A DNA stretch of 63,152 nucleotides from Bacteroidota bacterium (GTDB lineage: Bacteria > Bacteroidota > Bacteroidia > UKL13-3): contig JAAFJM010000019.1 of the NCBI GenBank assembly GCA_013298895.1, positions 1-63,152 of the forward strand. The letters run 5' to 3'. Within the stretch, counting starts at the first letter, position 1; each line of letters begins with the position of its first letter. A program made the translations under genes and the position numbers. Below, one piece after another: positions 55,698 through 63,152 of the stretch. The notes below the pieces were generated by a model that searched no databases, was not told the origin of the DNA, and worked only from the letters and a program-made list of their open reading frames with translations.

Positions 55698-55755
55698 AAG
55701 GTTGGTGTCCATTCCTAACCTTTATTTGTCCGAGGTTGGTATCCTTACCAACCTC
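55698..55755. repeat. Pair of REP-like palindromes
   Basis: Two related units stand in tandem. The second (55732-55755) is perfect: GAGGTTGGTA, TCCT loop, TACCAACCTC. The first (55698-55722) has the same centre but shorter arms (AAGGTT/AACCTT). They follow the SDR terminator and resemble dispersed intergenic palindromes. Confidence 0.7.
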
Positions 55756-56099
55756 TAGTTGTGTTTGTGTATTGCAAAATTTTACCATGTACTTCCAAAG
55801 ATTGTGTCCATCCAAAAAAGTAACAAAATATCAACAAAAGGGCTAAATGTCAATTCCTTATTTATCAATTGTTCTTATAACTAGAAACTTATACTATAGT
55901 CTAAGTTTTATACTGTAAGTTCACTTTTAGTCTATGTTTTAAAGCGCGCTTTTAAAATAAGTTGCGGGTTATGGACATTTCTGAAAAAGTTTTATTTTAT
56001 TGCAGATATTTGTTTTAATTTTTTAAATATTAATATTACCTCTGAATTAAGAAGGCTATCTAACTTTGGAAATTATTTAAATTTATTTGTTGATTTATT
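55756..56099. other. Gap before the NUDIX operon
   Basis: No gene is supported. The spacer contains near-direct repeats of tagtctaagtttta and tagtctatgtttta around 55897-55942, and a palindrome AAAGCGCGCTTT near 55940-55955. The candidate promoter of the NUDIX operon is at its right end. Confidence 0.45.
56061..56068 (+). promoter_or_regulatory. Candidate -7 box for the NUDIX-helicase-HNH operon
   Basis: TAACTTTG matches the Bacteroidota -7 consensus exactly and lies 31 bp before the NUDIX start at 56100. There is no clear -33 TTG at the usual spacing. No LexA-box-like palindrome is obvious over it. Confidence 0.45.
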
Positions 56100-56495
56100 A
56101 TGAAAAAAATTGAGGTTGTTGCAGGAATTATTTATTTTGAGAATAAAATTTTATGCGTACAAAGACCCAAGAACAAACTTGCATATATTTCTGAGAAATT
56201 TGAATTTCCCGGAGGGAAAATCGAAAATGATGAAACTCAAATTGTTGCTTTAAAAAGGGAGTTGTTAGAAGAGTTAAATATTTTACCAAATATTCAATCG
56301 TTATTTCTTACTGTTGTTCATGAATATCCGGATTTTGAATTAACAATGCATAGTTATAAATGTGAAGTAAATAATATGGAAATTACGCTTAATGAGCATA
56401 TAGATTATAAATGGTTAACTGTAGAAGAACTAAATAAATTAGATTGGGCAGCTGCTGACATTCCAATAGTCAATAAATTAATAATTAATGAGTAA
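56100..56495 (+). CDS. NUDIX hydrolase (MutT-like)
   Basis: The 131-residue protein has a complete Nudix box at 39-61: G39, E45, and REL-L-EEL from Arg53 to Leu59. Its size and VVAGIIYFENKILCVQR start are those of MutT-type (d)NTP pyrophosphohydrolases. It could clear a modified or signalling nucleotide. Its stop codon overlaps the start of the helicase gene by 8 bp, so it is the first gene of a coupled three-gene operon with a nuclease-helicase and an HNH nuclease. This pairing implies a role in defence or repair rather than general pool cleaning. Confidence 0.9.
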   Translation: MKKIEVVAGIIYFENKILCVQRPKNKLAYISEKFEFPGGKIENDETQIVALKRELLEELNILPNIQSLFLTVVHEYPDFELTMHSYKCEVNNMEITLNEHIDYKWLTVEELNKLDWAAADIPIVNKLIINE

Positions 56496-59400
56496 CCTAA
56501 AAGAAATTTTTAATAATAGCCTACAAACTGGCTATGTTGATAAGACTATTATATCTGATGAAAATTTTCATCCTGAATTACTTGTAAATCAAAAAAATCC
56601 TCCTAAAAAAGTACTGCTAACCTTATTAAAAGAACTTGAAAATTGTGAAGAGTTTTGTTTTTCTGTTGCTTTTGTAACCACGAGCGGTGTTGCCACAATA
56701 ATTAATAAATTACAAGAACTAAATAATCGTAATATTCGAGGTCAAATTTTAGTTTCTCAATATTTAAATTTCTCACAACCTGAAGCGCTTAAAAGATTAT
56801 TACAATTTAAAAATATAGATTTACGTATAACAGTATCAGGTAATGCACATTCAAAAGGCTATATATTTAAAAAAAATAACCATTATAATTTAATTGTTGG
56901 AAGCAGTAATTTAACTGCTCAGGCATTAACAACAAATAAAGAATGGAATATTAAAGTTTCCGCTTTGGATAATAGTGGAATTGTTGAAAAAGTTCTTTCA
57001 GAATTTAAGTCAGATTTTAAAAAAGCAACTCAAGTTACAGTTGAATTTATATCAGCTTATGAGAAAACTTATAAGCAGCAAACACTTTTAAATAAGGAAA
57101 AGATATTTGAAAATTTAATAGAATCCGAAAATACTATCATTCCGAATTCAATGCAGGTTGAAGCATTGAAAAACCTAAACACATTAAGAGTTAACAAAAA
57201 GAACAAAGCTTTAATAATTTCTGCAACAGGAACAGGTAAAACATATTTATCCGCTTTTGATGCCAAAGTATTTAATCCTAAAAAGCTATTGTTTGTTGTA
57301 CATAGGTTAACTATTGCAAAAGATTCTTTAAAGACCTTTAAAAATATTTTCGGGGAGAAAAAAACAATGGGTTTGTATTCTGGTGAAAAAAGAGATTTAG
57401 ATTGCGATTTTGTGTTTTCTACAATTCAAACAATTTCAAAATCAACTCACTTAGAAAATTTCTCAAAGGACCATTTTGATTATATAATCATTGATGAAAC
57501 GCATAGATCAGGTGCTGATTCTTATTTGCGATTAATTAATTATTTTAAACCACAATTTCTTTTAGGAATGACAGCTACCCCTGAGAGAACTGATGGTAAT
57601 GATATTTTCAACCTGTTTGACCATAATATAGCTTATGAAATAAGATTAAATAGGGCTATGGAAGAAGAAATGCTAAGTTCATTTCATTATTATGGTGTAT
57701 CTGATTTGATTATTGAAAACAATAAGTTTGATAAAAAAACTGACTTTAACTTATTAATAGCTAATGAAAGAGTCAATAGAATAATTGAAAAGGCCAATTT
57801 CTATGGAAGTGATAACGGGATAACTCGAGGTTTGGTTTTTTGTTCAAGAAAGGATGAAGCAGTCGAATTATCTGCTTTGTTTAATTTGAATGGATTTAAA
57901 ACTCTAGCCTTAACAGGCGATAGTACAGAGGATGAACGAGCAATAGCAATTGAAAAATTAGAATCCGATAATTTAAAAGAAAAGTTAGATTATATTTTTA
58001 CTGTTGATATTTTCAATGAAGGTATTGATATTCCGAAAATCAATCAAATTATTATGCTTCGTCCTACCGAATCTGTTATAATATTTATTCAGCAATTAGG
58101 CAGAGGTTTGAGGAAAGTGGAAGGAAAAGGCTATTTAACAGTAATTGATTTCATTGGTAATTATGAGAATAACTATTTGATACCAGTTGCATTATATGGT
58201 GATACATCATACAATAAAGATTCTTTAAGGAAGCTAATTACAGAGGGAAGTAGGATGATTCCGGGATCTTCTACAATTAATTTTGATGAAATCACAAAGG
58301 AAAGAATTTTTCAATCTATAGATTCTGCCAATATGCAATTGTTTGCTGATTTGAAAAAGGATTATAATTTGTTGAAATTCAAGTTGGGTAGAATTCCAAT
58401 GATGATGGATTTTATTGAGCATGGTTCTAGAGATCCCTTTTTGTATGTTAATTACGCAAATTCATTTTACAATTTCATAGTTAAAGTGGAAAATGATTTT
58501 GAATCTGATTTATCAATTAATCAGATTAAACTCTTGGAATTATTCTCTAAGGAAATAAATAATTCTAAGCGAATTGAAGAAAGTTATATTCTTAACCAAT
58601 TGATATTAAAAGGAGAACTAAGTATTTTGGAATTTAAAAATTCAATTTTCAATTTATATGGTTATAAACCTAGTCAAGCTACAATTGATTCTTGTATTGT
58701 TAATATCAACTTTTTATTCATTCGGAAAAACGAAAAAGTAATATTTGTCGAAGAAAATTCATTTCAATTTTACAATGAATTCAATGAGAATTTAAAAAAT
58801 AATTTATTTAAAAAATTTCTATTGGATACAATAAATTACTCAATAAAAACTTTTGATAATTTATTCAGTAAAGAATATTACCAAAATGGATTAATTCTTT
58901 ATAATAAATATAGTAGAAAGGATGTTTGTAGATTATTAAATTGGGAAAAAGATATAAGTAGCACTGTATACGGCTACAGAACAAATGATGGAGTAACCCC
59001 TTGTTTTGTTACATATAACAAATCTGATGATATAGAAAGTACAATAAATTATAATGACCATTTCATTAATCAATCCACATTTGCATGGGAATCAAGGTCC
59101 AATAGAAAATTAAATAGTAATGAAATTAAAGGAGTTATTAATTCAGAGCGTATTTTATTGTTTGTAAAAAAAGAGGATGGAGAGGGAACAGATTTTTATT
59201 TTATGGGTGATGTAACAATAATACCTGATTCAATAGAACAAAGTTATATGCCTGTTTCTAATTTACCCGTTGTTCACTTTAAATTTCAACTTAAACAACC
59301 AGTAATTGATAGTATTTACAAGTATATTACAACTAGTAAAAAAGTAAAAACAATTGAACAAGTTTCTTTTAATTATGAAATTATTCCTGATGAAAATATT

Positions 59401-59853
59401 GATAATTCTAAGCAATTCATCCCTTTTTATGATTTTTACGCAGCAGCTGGTTCATTTAGCGAAATGCAATATGAAAAAGATTTTTCTTTAATTGAATTAA
59501 ATGAAAATATAAAAAATAATAAAGATTATTTTGCATGTAGAATAATCGGAGAATCAATGAACCGCATAATTCCAAATGGCTCAATTTGTTTATTTAAATT
59601 ATATACAGGTGGAAGTAGAAATGGAAAGATAGTTTTAGTTGAAAATTTTGATAATCAAGATCAAGATTTCAATTCTGCTTTTACTGTTAAGACTTATTCA
59701 AGTGAAAAAATTGTAACTGAGGAAGGTTGGGAACATAATTCGATTGTTTTAAGACCCAATTCATTTGATACTACTTATAAGAATATAATAATAAATGAAG
59801 AAGACGGCTCTAAAATGAGAGTTGTTGGGGAATTTGTTAAAATTATTAATTAA
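56488..59853 (+). CDS. PLD nuclease/SF2 helicase/DUF3427 protein with C-terminal S24 domain
   Basis: The 1121-residue protein has four parts. A PLD-type nuclease domain (about 30-190) carries HSK at 121-123 and GSSN at 138-141. An SF2 helicase core has ATGTGKT (246-252), DETH (336-339), TATPER (362-367) and QQLGRGLRK (535-543). A DUF3427 region spans about 600-940, with WESRSNRKLNS. A C-terminal S24/LexA-like domain has Ser1023 in GESMNRIIPNG and Lys1068 in FTVKTY. An AAAG site at 985-988 lies 35 residues before Ser1023, the spacing of LexA and UmuD self-cleavage. I infer a DNA-damage-responsive nuclease-helicase. Confidence 0.9.
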   Translation: MSNLKEIFNNSLQTGYVDKTIISDENFHPELLVNQKNPPKKVLLTLLKELENCEEFCFSVAFVTTSGVATIINKLQELNNRNIRGQILVSQYLNFSQPEALKRLLQFKNIDLRITVSGNAHSKGYIFKKNNHYNLIVGSSNLTAQALTTNKEWNIKVSALDNSGIVEKVLSEFKSDFKKATQVTVEFISAYEKTYKQQTLLNKEKIFENLIESENTIIPNSMQVEALKNLNTLRVNKKNKALIISATGTGKTYLSAFDAKVFNPKKLLFVVHRLTIAKDSLKTFKNIFGEKKTMGLYSGEKRDLDCDFVFSTIQTISKSTHLENFSKDHFDYIIIDETHRSGADSYLRLINYFKPQFLLGMTATPERTDGNDIFNLFDHNIAYEIRLNRAMEEEMLSSFHYYGVSDLIIENNKFDKKTDFNLLIANERVNRIIEKANFYGSDNGITRGLVFCSRKDEAVELSALFNLNGFKTLALTGDSTEDERAIAIEKLESDNLKEKLDYIFTVDIFNEGIDIPKINQIIMLRPTESVIIFIQQLGRGLRKVEGKGYLTVIDFIGNYENNYLIPVALYGDTSYNKDSLRKLITEGSRMIPGSSTINFDEITKERIFQSIDSANMQLFADLKKDYNLLKFKLGRIPMMMDFIEHGSRDPFLYVNYANSFYNFIVKVENDFESDLSINQIKLLELFSKEINNSKRIEESYILNQLILKGELSILEFKNSIFNLYGYKPSQATIDSCIVNINFLFIRKNEKVIFVEENSFQFYNEFNENLKNNLFKKFLLDTINYSIKTFDNLFSKEYYQNGLILYNKYSRKDVCRLLNWEKDISSTVYGYRTNDGVTPCFVTYNKSDDIESTINYNDHFINQSTFAWESRSNRKLNSNEIKGVINSERILLFVKKEDGEGTDFYFMGDVTIIPDSIEQSYMPVSNLPVVHFKFQLKQPVIDSIYKYITTSKKVKTIEQVSFNYEIIPDENIDNSKQFIPFYDFYAAAGSFSEMQYEKDFSLIELNENIKNNKDYFACRIIGESMNRIIPNGSICLFKLYTGGSRNGKIVLVENFDNQDQDFNSAFTVKTYSSEKIVTEEGWEHNSIVLRPNSFDTTYKNIIINEEDGSKMRVVGEFVKIIN

Positions 59854-59870
59854 TAGTTTTTTATAAGTCT

Positions 59871-60653
59871 ATGCCTTCAAAAAACCTTTGGACACGTGAG
59901 GAGTTAATTTTGGCTTTCAATCTGTATTTGAAATTGCCATTTGGTAAGATGCATTCGCGCACACCAGAAATTGTGGAGCTTGCTAATTTAATCGGTAGGA
60001 CAGCCAATTCTATAGCAATCAGATTAACTAATTTTGCTGCTTGTGACCCATTTCACCAAAATAGAGGTGTGAAGGGAATGGATGGTGGTAAAAAACAATG
60101 TCAACCTATTTGGGATGAATTTGCTAATAACCGAGAAACACTCATATTTGAAAGTGAACACATACTGGCTGAAAAGGAAAATCAAACCATAGATGATAAA
60201 TTTATTTCCATACTAGACGATATAAAAGACTTAAAAGGTGAAGTAAGGTTAAGGGAAGTAAAAACACGTGTTAATCAAAATTTTTTCAGGCAGTTAGTTT
60301 TAGCAAATTATAGTTCTAAATGTGCCCTAACAGGTATTGATATTCCTGAACTTTTATTTGCTAGTCATATTATACCTTGGTCAAAAAATGAACAAGAAAG
60401 ATTGAATCCTGAAAATGGTATTTGTCTTTCTGCCTTATACGATAAAGCTTTTGATAAAGGCTTGATTGGAATAAATGAAAAGCATGAAGTTATTATTTCT
60501 AAAGATTTGAAACAAAACCAAAACAAGGAATTTTATAAAACTCATTTTTCATGTTTTGAAAATGCCAAAATCAAATTGCCGGAAAAATTCTTACCTAATA
60601 AAACCTTCTTACAATATCATTTAGATGAAATTTTTTCTCTAAGAAATAAGTAA
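59871..60653 (+). CDS. HNH endonuclease
   Basis: The 260-residue protein has an N-terminal helical region (WTREELILAFNLYLKLPFGK, then ELANLIGRTANSIAIRLTNF) and a C-terminal HNH domain with CALTG (151-155), ASHIIPW holding His166, and NPENGICLSALYDKAFDKGLI. This is the HNH_2 type found with restriction and defence genes. It follows the helicase gene by 17 bp on the same strand and is likely co-transcribed. It probably cuts double-stranded DNA; specificity is unknown. Confidence 0.9.
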   Translation: MPSKNLWTREELILAFNLYLKLPFGKMHSRTPEIVELANLIGRTANSIAIRLTNFAACDPFHQNRGVKGMDGGKKQCQPIWDEFANNRETLIFESEHILAEKENQTIDDKFISILDDIKDLKGEVRLREVKTRVNQNFFRQLVLANYSSKCALTGIDIPELLFASHIIPWSKNEQERLNPENGICLSALYDKAFDKGLIGINEKHEVIISKDLKQNQNKEFYKTHFSCFENAKIKLPEKFLPNKTFLQYHLDEIFSLRNK

Positions 60654-60859
60654 AAACTCTCACTTTCAATTCTCAATCACTTTAAAAAATATAGTTTAAC
60701 CACGCCTAAAAAAACTTGTCCTAGTTCAATGTTTGGTTTAAAAAATGGTTGCACCTTTGTAGGGTAAAATAACTGCTACTTATTAAGTAAGAAAAAAGAT
60801 TAACTTACCCAAAAATAGGGCAGTGGTTATAAATTAATTACCAACAAAAATTTACCACA
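60654..60859 (+). promoter_or_regulatory. Gap with candidate promoter for the pirin gene
   Basis: TTTG at 60732-60735 followed by CACCTTTG at 60752-60759 resembles the -33/-7 arrangement of Bacteroidota (the -7 box has C for the first T). The predicted leader is about 95 nt. No hairpin terminator for the HNH gene is evident in the left part. Confidence 0.4.
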
Positions 60860-61582
60860 ATGGAAAATATAATTTTGCATAAAGCCGATACCAGAGGCAA
60901 TGCTGACCACGGATGGCTAAAAAGTAAACATACTTTTAGTTTTGCTAATTACTATAACCCCGATAGAATGCACTTTGGTGTGTTAAGGGTTTTAAACGAT
61001 GACAGTGTAGAGGGTGGAATGGGTTTTGGAACGCACCCCCACGATAATATGGAAATTATTAGTATTCCACTAGAAGGCGATTTACAGCATAAAGACAGCA
61101 TGAACAATGTGGCTGTAATAAAAAGTGGCGATATACAAGTAATGAGTGCCGGAACTGGCATTTACCACAGCGAGTACAATAAGAACCAAGATAAATTGGT
61201 TAAGTTTTTACAAATTTGGGTGTTTCCAAACAAAAAAAATGTAACCCCACGTTACGACCAAATTACACTGAACCTAGCCGATAGGCATAATAATTTACAA
61301 CAAATTCTTTCGCCTAATCAAGACGATGCTGGTGTTTGGATTCACCAAGATGCATGGTTTAGTTTAGGGAAATTCGACCAAGATTTTTCGGTTCAATACC
61401 AAACCAAACGCAAAGAAAATGGAGTATATATATTTGTTCTTAAAGGTGATTTAATAATTAATAATACAACTGTAAATACCAGAGACGGAATTGGAATAAC
61501 CAATACTGAAAACATCGATATCAAAGCGTTAACACAAGATGCTGAAATATTGGTAATGGATGTTCCAATGACAGTAGCTTAG
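60860..61582 (+). CDS. Pirin family protein
   Basis: The 240-residue bicupin has the pirin metal site His59, His61, His103 and Glu105 in THPHDNMEIIS and GIYHSEY, and the N-terminal DTRGNADHGWLKSKHTFSF typical of the group. Bacterial pirins include quercetin-2,3-dioxygenase-like enzymes; the physiological role is usually unknown. It heads a group with YceI and nitroreductase genes, a neighbourhood linked to redox or quinone stress. Full family length. Confidence 0.92.
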   Translation: MENIILHKADTRGNADHGWLKSKHTFSFANYYNPDRMHFGVLRVLNDDSVEGGMGFGTHPHDNMEIISIPLEGDLQHKDSMNNVAVIKSGDIQVMSAGTGIYHSEYNKNQDKLVKFLQIWVFPNKKNVTPRYDQITLNLADRHNNLQQILSPNQDDAGVWIHQDAWFSLGKFDQDFSVQYQTKRKENGVYIFVLKGDLIINNTTVNTRDGIGITNTENIDIKALTQDAEILVMDVPMTVA

Positions 61583-61736
61583 ATTTTAGTTGATGGTTGA
61601 TAGTTGATAGGTAATGGGCAATAGGCAATTGACAATAGACAATTAGCAATAGGCAAAAGATCAATTGCCGTTTGGCTTTAGCCAACGGAAAAAGTAAAAA
61701 ACAATCCAACAATTTAACAATTAAAAAAATAAAATT
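61583..61736. repeat. Degenerate CAATAGGCAATTGACAATAG-type repeat spacer
   Basis: Short imperfect repeats of caatag/caattg and ttgatagttgatag fill 61592-61665. An interrupted hairpin (CCGTT and GGCT against AGCC and AACGG with one bulged T) lies at about 61668-61688. No gene is present. Confidence 0.6.
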
Positions 61737-62270
61737 ATGACAACAACAAAATGGGCATTAGACCCAACACATTCAGAAATTGGCTTTAAAGTAAAACACA
61801 TGATGTTTACTAACGTTTCAGGTAACTTTACTAGTTTTAATGTTACAGCCGAAACCAGTGGTGATGATTTTGCAGGTGCAAAAATCGAATTTACTGCCGA
61901 CACCGCATCAGTTAACACCAACAACGAACAAAGAGATGGTCACTTAAAAAGTGGTGATTTTTTTGATGCAGAAACTTTCCCTAAAATTTCGTTTTCTGCT
62001 ACAAGCTACACACAGGTTAGTGGCAGCGATTACGAATTAGTAGGTAATTTAACCATTAAAGATGTAACTAAATCGGTTAAATTAAATGTAGAAAACGGTG
62101 GTTTAATGAAAGATCCTTGGGGTAATTTAAAAGCTGGTTTTACTATTACTGGTAAAATTAACAGAAATGACTTTGGTTTGGTTTGGAATGCTGCATTAGA
62201 AACAGGTGGCGTATTGGTAAGCGAAGAAGTTAAAATTAATTGCGAAATTCAATTAGTTAAACAAGCATAA
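61737..62270 (+). CDS. YceI family protein
   Basis: The 177-residue protein has WALDPTHSEIGFKVKHMMFTNVSG at the N terminus, RDGHLKSGDFFDAETFPKISF, and GKINRNDFGLVWN near the end, a full YceI lipocalin-like fold. Members bind polyisoprenoid lipids such as quinones. There is no signal peptide, so this copy is cytoplasmic, unlike many relatives. It lies in a row with pirin and nitroreductase genes and abuts the latter with a 1-bp overlap at 62270 (TAATG). Confidence 0.92.
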   Translation: MTTTKWALDPTHSEIGFKVKHMMFTNVSGNFTSFNVTAETSGDDFAGAKIEFTADTASVNTNNEQRDGHLKSGDFFDAETFPKISFSATSYTQVSGSDYELVGNLTIKDVTKSVKLNVENGGLMKDPWGNLKAGFTITGKINRNDFGLVWNAALETGGVLVSEEVKINCEIQLVKQA

Positions 62271-62842
62271 TGAGTGTGTCAAATTCAGAAACAGCCATTA
62301 TTAGCGCCATCAAAAATAGATGGAGTGGGCGTAGTTTTTCGGAACAAGCCATTGCTAAAAATGATTTATTAACCATTATAGAGGCAGGTACTTGGGCTTT
62401 TAGTGCCATGAATGAGCAACCGTGGCAAGTTATTGCAGCGCATAAAGGAACCGAAACTTATGATAAAATTTTGTCGACTTTAATGCCAGGTAATACACCT
62501 TGGGCTCAACATGCAGCAGCATTTATTTTAACCATAACACGTACTACTTTAAGTAAAGATGATACAACCTTAAATGGTAGTGCGGAACACGACTTAGGTG
62601 CTTTTAATGCTACCATGTCCATTCAAGCCAGCGCTATGGGAATTATAACTCATCCTATGGGTGGTTTTGATAGGGCAAAGGCAAAAGAAATATTTAACTT
62701 AACCGATACTCAAAAACCAATGGCTGTTATAGCTTTAGGGTATTTAGATAGTGCAGAAAAATTACCTGAACCCTATAAAACCAGAGAGCTTTCGCCAAGA
62801 GTAAGGAAACCAATAAACGAAATAATTATAGGTCATGAATAA
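62270..62842 (+). CDS. Nitroreductase family protein
   Basis: The 190-residue flavoprotein shows the nitroreductase pattern: KNRWSGRSFSEQAI at the start for FMN phosphate binding, AFSAMNEQPWQV, and the late VIALGYLD with basic C terminus SPRVRKP. It probably reduces quinones or nitro compounds with NAD(P)H and FMN. It overlaps YceI by 1 bp and the next gene by 8 bp, so these are translationally coupled. Confidence 0.9.
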   Translation: MSVSNSETAIISAIKNRWSGRSFSEQAIAKNDLLTIIEAGTWAFSAMNEQPWQVIAAHKGTETYDKILSTLMPGNTPWAQHAAAFILTITRTTLSKDDTTLNGSAEHDLGAFNATMSIQASAMGIITHPMGGFDRAKAKEIFNLTDTQKPMAVIALGYLDSAEKLPEPYKTRELSPRVRKPINEIIIGHE

Positions 62843-63140
62843 ATTAAATATTTTGGTAATTGGCAGACACCCACAAATAACCAAAACCTTGTTTACCTTG
62901 GTAAATAAAATGGAGAATTGTGTAGGTTTTTCGGCTTTAACCGATGAAGATGCCATTAAAATATTTAATGAAAATAATATTGACTTGGTATTATTAAGCA
63001 GTGGCATACCCGAAGAAAGTGAACAACTAATTAGGAGTATCTTCACTGATAAAAACCCTAACATTAAGATAATTCAACATTATGGTGGTGGTAGTGGTTT
63101 GCTTAGTAATGAAATTATGGAGGCTATGTATGTAAAATAG
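62835..63140 (+). CDS. Pseudo-receiver-like small protein
   Basis: The 101-residue protein has the outline of a response-regulator receiver (ILVIGRHPQI at beta1, DLVLLSSGIPE at beta3, IKIIQHYGGG at beta5). The acidic pair after beta1 is replaced by Gly-Arg, the phospho-acceptor Asp by Ser55, and the conserved Lys by Gln-His, so phosphorylation is not expected. It overlaps the nitroreductase gene by 8 bp and may sense or scaffold in the same redox group. The function is unknown. The 12 bases that follow hold nothing recognisable. Confidence 0.65.
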   Translation: MNKLNILVIGRHPQITKTLFTLVNKMENCVGFSALTDEDAIKIFNENNIDLVLLSSGIPEESEQLIRSIFTDKNPNIKIIQHYGGGSGLLSNEIMEAMYVK

Positions 63141-63152
63141 GGGAGTTTCATC

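Noticed and set aside
1-63152. tRNA, rRNA or insertion sequence
   Set aside because: No cloverleaf, rRNA core sequence or transposase gene was recognised on reading both strands; a tRNAscan or ISfinder search was not possible here.

Overview
The window is a low-GC (roughly one third G+C by eye) bacterial segment that reads as Bacteroidota, most likely a flavobacterium-like member. The evidence is a PUR/DUF3276 protein, an XrtF-type exosortase with its usual neighbour, few Shine-Dalgarno sequences, and candidate promoters of the Bacteroidota TAnnTTTG type.

Region 1 (54577 down to about 2350, minus strand) is one very large surface-polysaccharide locus of the Wzx/Wzy type. It opens with a Wza-like export lipoprotein and a Wzc-like tyrosine autokinase, closed by a strong terminator at 51238-51268. 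A helix-turn-helix regulator comes next, then modules for sugar precursors: UDP-HexNAc dehydrogenase and 4-epimerase (UDP-GlcNAcA/UDP-GalNAcA), GDP-L-fucose (gmd, fcl), a legionaminic-type front end (LegB, LegC, NeuD-like, PtmE-like) without NeuB/NeuC/NeuA, UDP-L-FucNAc (FnlA, FnlB, FnlC plus a cupin epimerase), and UDP-GlcNAc3NAcA (WbpB, WbpD, WbpE types). Seven glycosyltransferases, a PglC-type initiating phosphosugar transferase, a flippase, a polymerase, an AsnB-type amidotransferase and two paralogous deacetylase-like proteins are interspersed.

Between 11523 and 20327 lies an acyl-building module: two acyl carrier proteins, a ketosynthase III, an AMP-dependent ligase, two short-chain reductases, a metallo-beta-lactamase-fold hydrolase, two GNAT proteins, a PIG-L deacetylase and PglD-like acyltransferases. 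I infer that it makes an unusual short acyl group and attaches it to an amino sugar of the polymer. The locus ends with XrtF, its partner, a large membrane protein, a GT2, a YdcF-like protein and an ABC exporter.

Region 2 (left edge, 1-471) holds the start of a lipoprotein gene and the PUR-family gene.

Region 3 (54867-63152, plus strand) starts with an SDR gene and its terminator. A compact three-gene operon follows: a NUDIX hydrolase, a 1121-residue PLD nuclease/SF2 helicase/DUF3427 protein with a LexA/UmuD-like S24 domain at its C terminus, and an HNH endonuclease. This looks like a DNA-damage-gated defence or repair system and is the most interesting item in the window. The strand finishes with pirin, YceI, nitroreductase and pseudo-receiver genes.

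Non-coding interest includes an intact four-helix-bundle gene and a decayed second copy in intergenic slots of the locus, degenerate palindromic repeat arrays, REP-like palindromes, and a 481-bp gap with nested inverted repeats.
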